Source of the DNA: Myxococcales bacterium
GTDB taxonomy: Bacteria; Myxococcota_A; Polyangia; GCA-2747355
Reading direction: 5' to 3'
Assembly (NCBI GenBank): GCA_020431405.1
Contig: JAGQIK010000178.1
Location: 1 to 39,994, forward strand
DNA: 39,994 nt
Below the pieces are notes generated by a model that had not been told where the DNA came from, did not search any database, and saw only the letters and a list, made by a program, of their open reading frames with translations. A program made the translations under genes and the position numbers. Shown here one piece after another: positions 16,667 through 23,304 of the stretch. The stretch's first letter is position 1. Every line of letters starts with the position of its first letter.

Positions 16667-17266
16667 ATGAGCGACCACGACCCAGCTGCGACGCCCGATC
16701 CGAGCGACGCGCGCGCCTGCAGCATCGCCACCTATAGCCGACCCGACAGCCTCGCCGTCGGTGACGTGGCGCCGTCGCTGCGCCTCGAGCGGCTCGACGG
16801 CCAAGGCCACGTCGCGCTCGACGCCGTCGACGAGGGCGGCCGGCCGCTGCTTTTGCTGTTCGGCAGCTACACCTGACCGCCGTTTCGGCGCCAGGCTGGC
16901 GCACTACAGAAGATCTTCGACGACCACGGCGCCGCGGCGCGCATCTTCATCGTCTACATCGCCGAAGCACACGCCACGGACGAGTGGCAGGTCGACAGCA
17001 ACCTCGAAGACCGCGTGCTGCTCGTGCAGCATCGCGATCTCGAGGCGCGCCGCGCCGCCGCCAGCGCGATGAGCGCCGCGCTCGGCCTCACCATCCCGCA
17101 GCTCGTCGACGCCATGGACGACGCGGCGAGCCACGCCTTCGCCGCCTGGCCCGAGCGCATCTTCATCATCGACGCCGACGGACGCCTCGCCTACTGCGGC
17201 GCGCGCGGCCCGTGGGGCTTCGCGCCCGACGAGGCGCGCGCCGCGCTCGAAGCGATGCTCGCCTGA
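16667..17266 (+). CDS. Predicted selenoprotein, iodothyronine-deiodinase-like (in-frame TGA = Sec70)
   Basis: One continuous frame of 200 codons with a single internal TGA at 16874-16876 (codon 70) and a terminal TGA at 17264-17266. Upstream of the internal TGA the sequence reads LLLLFGSYT; downstream it continues PPFRRQ, FIVYIAEAHATDEWQ, VDAMDDAASHAFAAWPERIF and GARGPWGF. These are the landmarks of iodothyronine deiodinases in the same order, with the internal TGA exactly at the Dio active-site selenocysteine (FGSxTUP). The fold is thioredoxin-like; bacterial relatives are presumed oxidoreductases, not hormone enzymes. It has no signal peptide. A hairpin suitable as a bacterial SECIS lies 11 bases downstream of the TGA. 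It is probably co-transcribed with the acidic-tail gene. A nonsense mutation is the alternative, but conservation on both sides makes it unlikely. Confidence 0.87.
16888..16902 (+). promoter_or_regulatory. Candidate bacterial SECIS hairpin
   Basis: GCGCCA (16888-16893) pairs perfectly with TGGCGC (16897-16902) around a GGC loop; with one pair open the loop is AGGCT. The loop starts about 18 bases after the Sec TGA and has G in its first or second position, which fits the general rules for bacterial SECIS elements. Binding by SelB is inferred. A competing CGCCG-TTT-CGGCG hairpin (16878-16890) is too near the TGA. Confidence 0.55.
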
Positions 17267-17273
17267 CGCTTAG

Positions 17274-18446
17274 CTAGGGCGGGCAAGCCCCCGACAGATC
17301 GAGGCCGTACTGCTTTTTGTACTGGTCGTAGTGCGGCTTGGCGGCCGCGCCGTTGGCGAACACCGACTTGCTGTTGGAGTTGTTGACGTTGGTCGTGTTC
17401 TCGTCGAGGAAGTAGCCCTTGGCGTCGCTGCCGTAGGGCGCGATGTCGGTGCGGTTGTCGTGGTAGTTGTTGTGCGCGAACCAGACCTCGCCCTGCTGGC
17501 CCTCGTCGTTGATGCGCACCGCTTCGCCGTTGCCCGAAAACTGGCCGCGGTCGTAGCCGTACATCTCGTTGCAGACCACAACCACCGGGCCGAGAAACTC
17601 TTTGAGGTCGATCGCGTTCTCTTCGTCGTCGTGCATGGTGTTGCCGGCGATGTAGACGAACGCCGGGCCGTCGTGGGTGCCGCCGATGCAGGCATGACAG
17701 AACTGGATCGCGTCGCCCGAGTTTTCGTAGATCGTGTTGCGCAGAATCCACAGCCGCTTGGTGTTGCCCGGGACGTTCATGCCGTGATGATCCGCGCTCG
17801 ACGGGATGACGCCGTTGTGGTGGATCACGTTGTTCTCGACGAGGATGTCGCTGCCGCCGGTGTTGAGCGCGCCACCCGTGCCGGGGGCTTTGATCGTGTT
17901 GTTGCGAATCACGTACGGCCCGCCCGAGGCGTTGATGCGGTGATTGACCGTCGAGTTCTGCAGCACGAAGTAGCTGCCGCTGATCTGACAGCGCGTGTTC
18001 TGGTTGACCGTCACCACCTTCCAGCTGCTGGCCGTGCCGTTGACGGTGGTCCCGTTTGACGAGCAGCTCGTGACGTCGGCCTTGGCGCCGAGCGCGGGCA
18101 GCTGGGCGCGATACGGATACTGCGGGATGCCGGGAAAGCTGCCGCCCGTGGTCGCTGGCGCGCCCGAGTCGCCGGCTCCGGCATCGGCGCCGGCGGCACC
18201 ATCGCTCGCGACGACATCTGCGGTCGAGCCGTCCGACGGCGGTGGCGGTGGCGGTGTCGAGCCGCCGTCCGCGTCTGCGATCGGCGGCGTGGTCGAATCG
18301 GCAGCCGGCGCGGCGTCACGTTTGCTCGACGGCGTCGCGTCGGCGCTGTTGTTGTCGAGCGGATCGCCGTCGCGCGTTCCGGGCGCGCAAGCGGCGAGCA
18401 GCGAGACGAGCGACACGACGACGACAGCGGGCGAAAGCTTGGACAT
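17274..18446 (-). CDS. Right-handed beta-helix lipoprotein
   Basis: A 390-residue lipoprotein (VSLVSLLAAC, lipid Cys about residue 20). A long Asp/Pro/Ser/Gly-rich linker (20-105, with a run of prolines) precedes the main domain. From about 150 to 350 there are parallel beta-helix rungs with the Asn-rich pattern VIRNNTIKA, ILVENNVIHHN, LWILRNTIYENSG, VYIAGNTMHDDEENAI and VWFAHNNYHDN, as in NosD/pectate-lyase-like proteins. Four cysteines (including FCHACIGG) suggest disulfides. It may be a polysaccharide lyase or a binding protein; no catalytic Lys/Arg set could be assigned. GGGAGG (complement of 18451-18456) lies 4 bases before the ATG. Its stop is only 7 bases from the selenoprotein gene, convergently. 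Confidence 0.88.
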   Translation of the reverse strand: MSKLSPAVVVVSLVSLLAACAPGTRDGDPLDNNSADATPSSKRDAAPAADSTTPPIADADGGSTPPPPPPSDGSTADVVASDGAAGADAGAGDSGAPATTGGSFPGIPQYPYRAQLPALGAKADVTSCSSNGTTVNGTASSWKVVTVNQNTRCQISGSYFVLQNSTVNHRINASGGPYVIRNNTIKAPGTGGALNTGGSDILVENNVIHHNGVIPSSADHHGMNVPGNTKRLWILRNTIYENSGDAIQFCHACIGGTHDGPAFVYIAGNTMHDDEENAIDLKEFLGPVVVVCNEMYGYDRGQFSGNGEAVRINDEGQQGEVWFAHNNYHDNRTDIAPYGSDAKGYFLDENTTNVNNSNSKSVFANGAAAKPHYDQYKKQYGLDLSGACPP

Positions 18447-18538
18447 TGGGCCTCCCTCGTAAAGGACGGTCCCCGCCGACGGCCGATGTAGCAGCCGATC
18501 GCGCAGAAATCGCACAAGGCCCTTGAATGTCTGTGTTC

Positions 18539-19069
18539 TTAGCGACGATTGGCGTCGGGCCAGGTGTCCTCGTCGTCGAGAACGTGGGTGCCCGTCAGCG
18601 GCGTTTGGTCGGCCTCGAATCCAACGGCCGTGGTGTCGTAGTCGAACGCCGGACGCGCGCGCGGACGCGCGTCGGGCGCGAGCAGCTCGACCTCGGGCGG
18701 CGTTGGCGACGGCGGCGTGTCGTGCTCTTCGAGCTCGCCGCCGCGCACGTACTCGCGGATCAGGCGCGCGACGTTGGCGGGAATGGACTCGAAGCGAAGC
18801 CCCATGGCGAGGCGCGAACGCACGCGCGCTTCGCGCACGATGGTCGCGTCGACGACGACCCAGCGTGCCTGATTCGGCAGCGCGAACGAAACGCGCACGC
18901 GGCGCGCGCTGTCGGGCGCGCGCCTGCGCCGCGCGAACAGCAGCATGCCCGTCTCGCTGATGTTGCCGGCCAGACACGTCAGCTCGTCAGGCTCGACGTG
19001 AACGACGGCCATTCCGTGATATTCGCGACGCGGCGCGCGCTGCAGCGGCGTTGGCGTTGGCGTGTGCAT
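18539..19069 (-). CDS. PilZ domain (c-di-GMP-binding) protein
   Basis: A 176-residue cytoplasmic protein. The PilZ domain covers about 10-110 and has both nucleotide-binding signatures: RxxxR at 11-15 (RAPRR) and N-x-S-x-x-G at 36-41 (NISETG), with later strands RVRVSFALP and AMGLRFESI. A tail of about 65 residues is Pro/Asp-rich and probably disordered. It should bind cyclic di-GMP; its output target is unknown. It begins 2 bases after the stop of the dienelactone-hydrolase-like gene, so both are in one operon. The frame is open upstream but overlaps that gene. Confidence 0.9.
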   Translation of the reverse strand: MHTPTPTPLQRAPRREYHGMAVVHVEPDELTCLAGNISETGMLLFARRRRAPDSARRVRVSFALPNQARWVVVDATIVREARVRSRLAMGLRFESIPANVARLIREYVRGGELEEHDTPPSPTPPEVELLAPDARPRARPAFDYDTTAVGFEADQTPLTGTHVLDDEDTWPDANRR

Positions 19070-19071
19070 GG

Positions 19072-20013
19072 CTACAAGTGCTCGCGAAACATCGCCAGCG
19101 TCCTGGCGAAGGCGCGCTCGGCTTGCGCCTTGTCGTAGACCGGCGAGTCGATGGCGCACCAGCCGTGCTGGGCCGGATAGACCTCGATCTCGGCGGATGC
19201 GCCGGCCTGCGCGGCCGCCTTCTTGAGCTCGACCTTGGCCTCGGGCTGGCGCTTGTCGTCGTTCTGCGCGATGCAGATCAGCGCCGCCTGACCTTTCGAC
19301 TTCGCCAGCAGCCGATGCGGGCTGTCGGGCGCATCGGTGACGAGCCGGCCGCCATGAAACGAGGCGATCACGCCAACACGGCTCGGCGCCGCCGCCGCCG
19401 TGCGAAAGGTGAACGGTCCACCCATGCAGTAGCCCATCGTCGCCAGCTTGCGCTTGGGATCGACCTCGGCCTGCGCGTCGAGCCACGCCGCGAGCGCCTT
19501 GGCGTCGCGCGTGATCGCCGCCGGCGTCAAGGCCGCGCGCAGCGGCGCGATGCGCGCGCGCCCCGCGTCGGTTCGCCACTGCGCGAACGTCTCGAGCAGC
19601 GGCAAGCGGCTGCCGCGGTAGTACGGGTTAACCGTCAGCACGGCGAACCCCTGCGCCGCCAGCCGCGTCGCCATCGTCTCGAACGCGCGGCGCAGCCCCG
19701 CCACGTCCGGCCAGACCAACACGCCAGGGCTTCGGCCGCTGGCGGGCGCGACGAAGTGTGCCTGCGCCTCGCCATCGGGCGTCTTGATCGTCACGATGCG
19801 CGCGCGCGTCTTCGCGGCCGTCGCTTTCGCGTCGGGCTTCGCCGGCGTGCCCGCCGCTGTGCCCGCAGCCGTCCCCGCTTTCGGCTTCGACTCGCCCGTC
19901 GTCGCGCAGCCCGCGACGAGCGAGCTTGCCAGCGCCGCGCCGGCTACACGTCCAAGCTCGCGTCGACTGAGCAGGTAGGCCGCATTTTCGCGTTCGGTCG
20001 TGTCATCGCACAT
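19072..20013 (-). CDS. Dienelactone hydrolase-family protein with Tat/lipoprotein signal
   Basis: A 313-residue alpha/beta hydrolase of the dienelactone hydrolase family. The nucleophile elbow is GYCMGG with Cys196, as in classical DLH, and the other catalytic residues are probably Asp252 or Asp253 (CIAQNDD) and His283 (AQHGWC). Unusually, the N-terminus has SRREL (16-20), a twin-arginine motif, a hydrophobic segment and a lipobox (SLVAGC, Cys36), then an Ala/Lys/Thr/Pro linker. It is therefore probably exported folded by Tat and lipid-anchored. The start ATG 20013 retains the whole signal. It is upstream of, and co-transcribed with, the PilZ gene. Confidence 0.88.
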   Translation of the reverse strand: MCDDTTERENAAYLLSRRELGRVAGAALASSLVAGCATTGESKPKAGTAAGTAAGTPAKPDAKATAAKTRARIVTIKTPDGEAQAHFVAPASGRSPGVLVWPDVAGLRRAFETMATRLAAQGFAVLTVNPYYRGSRLPLLETFAQWRTDAGRARIAPLRAALTPAAITRDAKALAAWLDAQAEVDPKRKLATMGYCMGGPFTFRTAAAAPSRVGVIASFHGGRLVTDAPDSPHRLLAKSKGQAALICIAQNDDKRQPEAKVELKKAAAQAGASAEIEVYPAQHGWCAIDSPVYDKAQAERAFARTLAMFREHL

Positions 20014-20251
20014 GGCGTAAGTCCCTCGGGGCTGGTGTGGGAGCCTAGCCTACCGGAAAGCACGGTGGTGCGGCAGCGGCACCGTTTCTGCTCCTCGCGC
20101 TCGCCTGGCTACGCCTTGTGCCACCGTGTGCAACGTGTGCCGTGCCGCTGGCACCCTGGCACGTCTCGCACCGCGCAGGACTACAGCAAGCGCGGTGACT
20201 TGCACCATGGCTCGACGCTTGCTCTGCAGCGGTCGTCATAAGGAGCAACCC
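20014..20251. promoter_or_regulatory. Divergent intergenic region, promoters likely
   Basis: 238 bases between the divergent dienelactone-hydrolase and MYXO-CTERM genes, so it must hold both promoters, though no convincing -35/-10 pair is visible. It contains CGTGCC (20141-20146) and its complement GGCACG (20158-20163), a possible operator or hairpin, and AAGGAG (20240-20245) as ribosome site for the rightward gene. Confidence 0.35.
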
Positions 20252-20914
20252 ATGACCCATCGCAGCGTCGCCGCCGTCGTTTTCACGCTCGCCCTGGTCG
20301 CTGGCCCGCACGCGGCGCGTGCCGATGGCTGCCCAGCCCCCACCGCGTCGGCGAATCCGTCGGACTACAAGGAGGTGAGCGTCGGTCGGCTGTGCACGAT
20401 CGTTGTCGCACTGCCCGGCGGCACCATCGAGGTCAAGGACGAGGATGGAAACGTCATCAAGGTTAGCGAGAAGGTCATCGGCAGCGAGACGCGCGAGCAA
20501 GCGCACGGCTGCAATCCGTCTGACTATACGTACAGCACCATCGGCTACGAGGTGCGGCAGCTGATCCCCGATGAGCCGCTGCCGGCCAACACGCGCATCT
20601 CGGTCACGTACACCGGCGCCGATATCTACGCTTTCGACGTACGCACCATCGCCACGCTGCTGACCACCGACCAGCTCGACGAACAGGGCTGCGACGGGAC
20701 GGCGCCCGAGATCCACGGTCCGGGCGCGTGCAGCCCGGGCGTGCAGGTGTGCGTGTCTAGCTCGAGCGGTAGCTCGAACAGCGACGGCAGCAACGCCGGC
20801 GGCTGCGCCATCGCGAGCGAGCCAGGCGCCGCGCCGACCGTGCCGTGGCTTCTGTTGGTTTTCGTCGCGCTGTTTGTCGTGCGAAGGCGTGTAGCTCGCA
20901 CGCCTCGCCCGTAG
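20252..20914 (+). CDS. Secreted protein with MYXO-CTERM tail, function unknown
   Basis: A 220-residue exported protein. A signal peptide (VVFTLALVAGPHAARA) precedes a mature domain with six or more cysteines (DGCPAP, RLCTIV, HGCNPSDY, QGCDGT, GACSPGVQVCV) and beta-rich segments, including VALPGGTIEVKDEDGNVIKV and RISVTYTGADIYAFDVRTI. After a Ser/Gly linker the C-terminus has GGCAIAS, a hydrophobic segment (WLLLVFVALFVV) and RRRVARTPRP, matching the MYXO-CTERM surface-anchoring pattern. No enzyme motif is seen. An earlier in-frame ATG (20126) is rejected because AAGGAG lies 6 bases before ATG 20252. It is 51 bases upstream of the GH92 gene. Confidence 0.83.
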   Translation: MTHRSVAAVVFTLALVAGPHAARADGCPAPTASANPSDYKEVSVGRLCTIVVALPGGTIEVKDEDGNVIKVSEKVIGSETREQAHGCNPSDYTYSTIGYEVRQLIPDEPLPANTRISVTYTGADIYAFDVRTIATLLTTDQLDEQGCDGTAPEIHGPGACSPGVQVCVSSSSGSSNSDGSNAGGCAIASEPGAAPTVPWLLLVFVALFVVRRRVARTPRP

Positions 20915-20965
20915 GCTGCGCCCCACGCTAGCGGGCGTGTCGGCGGCGCCCTACCATGCCGGGCC

Positions 20966-23281
20966 ATGACGACGTGCCGTAGGATCTCCCAGCTGCTGTT
21001 GCTGGCGCCGCTCGCGCTGCCCCTCGCGCTGCTCTCGGGCTGCGCGGCGAACAACGGGCCGCCCGCCGATCCCACACCGCCCATCGAGCTGGCCGATCCG
21101 CTGATCGGCAGCGGCGGCCGCTTGCTCGCCATCGGCAGCACGTCGGTGAGCGCCACCGTGCCGTTCGGCATGGTCAAGCCGGGGCCCGACACGACGACCG
21201 CCAAGGAGCTGCTCGCGACCGATCGCTTGAGCGGCTACAACTACAACGACGAGCTGATCACGGCGTTCAGTCAGCTGCACATCCACGGCGCGGGCATCGC
21301 CGACTACGGCGTGCTCGGCGTGATGCCCACGCGCGGCTTCTCGGCCGCCAAGACCGACGAGCGCGGCTATCGCGCCGCCGTGGACAAGGCCAGCGAGGTG
21401 GCCGCGCCGGGCTACTATGCGGCGACGCTCGCCGAGCACGACATCAAGGCCGAGCTGACGGCGACATCGCGCGTCGCGCTTCACCGCTACACCTTCAACC
21501 GCCCGAGCGACGACGACTACCTGCTCGTCGATGCGGCGCACGTCATCAACAGCTGCAAGGTCAGCGAAGCCACGATCGCCGTCGACGCCGCGCGCGGCGA
21601 GCTTTCGGGCTCGCTGCGCTACCAGGGCGGCTTCACCGCGCGCTACGGCGGGCTTCGCGTCTTCTTTGTCATCAAGGTCGACCAGGACATCACCAGCTGG
21701 TCTCTGTGGCAGCAAGGCGAGCTCTTGCCGCAAGCGACGTCGGCGCGCGCCAGCGACGATGCCGGCGTGCGGCTCGGCGCGGCGATCCGCGTCGACTCGT
21801 CGCGCCCCGTGGTGCTCAAGATCGGCATCTCCTTCGTCGATCTCGCCGGCGCGCGCGCCAACCTCGAACAAGAGGCCGCCGCCAAGGACTTCGAGACCGT
21901 GCGCGGCGAAGCGAGCGCGGCGTGGGCTGACGCGCTCGCGTCGATCACGGTGGCCGGCGGCAGCCAGGCGCAGCGCCGCATCTTCTACAGCGCGCTCTAT
22001 CACGCGCATCTCAGCCCGGCGACGTTCAGCGATGTCGACGGCCGCTTCCGCTTCCTCGACAAGATCAGCGAGGCGCGCGGCTTCACGTTCTACTCCGACC
22101 TCACGCTGTGGGACACCTACCGCACGGTGCACCCGCTGTTCAATCTGGTGCAGCCGCGCGTGCAGCGCGACATCGTGCGATCGCTGCTCGAAATGCACGC
22201 GCTCGGCGGCCACCTGCCGCGCTGCCCGGTGGGGCCCGGCTACGGCGGATGTATGATCTCGACGCCGGCCGACATCGTCATCTCCGAGAGCTACCTCAAG
22301 GGCATCACCGACTTCGACGTCGACGCCGCCTACCAGGCGATGCTGCAAAACGCCACCACGCCCGTCGCGCACGGCGGGCGCGCCGAGGTGCAGAGCTACG
22401 TCAAGCTCGGCTACGTCCCGGGCGATCTCGTCTCGGGCTCCGTCGCGCGCACGCAAGAAAACGGCATCGCCGACGCCGCCATCGCCAAGCTCGCCGCCAA
22501 GCTCGGCTTCGACAATCAGGCGCAGCAGCTCGAAGCGCGTGCCAAGGGCTACCGCAAGCTGTGGGACCCCGCGCTCGGCTTCGTGCGCGGCAAAAAAGCC
22601 GACGGCTCGTGGCTCGTGCCCGCCGACAAGTTCGATCCCGTCGATGTCGCCGCCGCGGCGACGATCTCGTCCAACGAGTACGTCGAAGGCACCGCCTGGC
22701 AATACCTGTGGCTAGCGCCTCACGATCCCGCCGGGCTCGCCGAGATGCTCGGCGGCAAGGCCGCCTTCGTCGAGCGCCTCGAGACGTTCTTCTCGTCGAA
22801 GGAGACCAACTTCCTCGCCAAGAAGATCGGCTACTCGTCCTACTACTGGCACGGCAACGAGCCCGTCTTGCACAGCGCCTATCTGTTTGCCCTCGCCGGC
22901 GCGCCGCAGCGCACGCAGTACTGGGTGCATCAGATCATGAGCCACAGCTACAGCACCGAGGTCGACGGCCTCGCCGGCAACGACGACTGCGGCACGCTCT
23001 CGTCGTGGTACCTGTTCAGCGCGGCCGGCTTCTATCCCATCGCCGGCCAGACGCGCTACGTCATCGGCAGCCCGATCTTCAGCCGCGTGCGCCTGCGCCT
23101 GACCGGCGGCAAGGTCCTCGAGATCAAGGCCGATGGCGCCTCCGCCGAAAACATCTACGTCCAGTCGGCCAAGCTCGACGGCAAGCCGCTCAGCTCGCCC
23201 GAGCTATCGCACGACGCGATCCGAGACGGCGCGACGCTCGAGCTGACCATGGGCGCGAGCCCGTCGCAGTGGGGCGAGTAG
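20966..23281 (+). CDS. GH92 alpha-mannosidase lipoprotein
   Basis: A 771-residue lipoprotein (LALLSGC, Cys about 26) of glycoside hydrolase family 92, calcium-dependent exo-alpha-mannosidases that remove terminal mannose with inversion. Landmarks are the N-terminal beta-sandwich (VNPLIGS-like DPLIGSGG, PFGMVKPGPDTT, SGYNYND, SQLHIHGAG) and the (alpha/alpha)6 domain with YSDLTLWDTYRTVHPLF, PVGPGYGGCMI, ENGIADAAIAKLA, YVEGTAWQYLW and the GNDDCGTLSSWYLFSAAGFY stretch holding the proposed catalytic Asp residues. Length is normal for the family. Together with the GH71/GH99-like enzyme it suggests degradation of mannose-containing glycans, for example fungal or algal. Confidence 0.95.
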   Translation: MTTCRRISQLLLLAPLALPLALLSGCAANNGPPADPTPPIELADPLIGSGGRLLAIGSTSVSATVPFGMVKPGPDTTTAKELLATDRLSGYNYNDELITAFSQLHIHGAGIADYGVLGVMPTRGFSAAKTDERGYRAAVDKASEVAAPGYYAATLAEHDIKAELTATSRVALHRYTFNRPSDDDYLLVDAAHVINSCKVSEATIAVDAARGELSGSLRYQGGFTARYGGLRVFFVIKVDQDITSWSLWQQGELLPQATSARASDDAGVRLGAAIRVDSSRPVVLKIGISFVDLAGARANLEQEAAAKDFETVRGEASAAWADALASITVAGGSQAQRRIFYSALYHAHLSPATFSDVDGRFRFLDKISEARGFTFYSDLTLWDTYRTVHPLFNLVQPRVQRDIVRSLLEMHALGGHLPRCPVGPGYGGCMISTPADIVISESYLKGITDFDVDAAYQAMLQNATTPVAHGGRAEVQSYVKLGYVPGDLVSGSVARTQENGIADAAIAKLAAKLGFDNQAQQLEARAKGYRKLWDPALGFVRGKKADGSWLVPADKFDPVDVAAAATISSNEYVEGTAWQYLWLAPHDPAGLAEMLGGKAAFVERLETFFSSKETNFLAKKIGYSSYYWHGNEPVLHSAYLFALAGAPQRTQYWVHQIMSHSYSTEVDGLAGNDDCGTLSSWYLFSAAGFYPIAGQTRYVIGSPIFSRVRLRLTGGKVLEIKADGASAENIYVQSAKLDGKPLSSPELSHDAIRDGATLELTMGASPSQWGE

Positions 23282-23304
23282 CGAGCAACGTCGGACCCGC
23301 ATCG

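Noticed and set aside
15530-16810. A 426-codon minus-strand frame with long Val/Ala runs opposite the acidic-tail gene
   Set aside because: The Val/Ala runs are the reverse reading of the GAC/GGC repeat; no signal or motif supports it.
16667-16876. A short 69-residue gene ending at the internal TGA, with a separate downstream gene starting near 17015
   Set aside because: Both parts are in the same frame and together form one deiodinase-like domain; read-through as selenocysteine explains all of it.
16878-16890. CGCCG-TTT-CGGCG hairpin as the SECIS element
   Set aside because: Its loop is only 7-9 bases after the TGA and contains no G; the neighbouring GGC-loop hairpin fits better.
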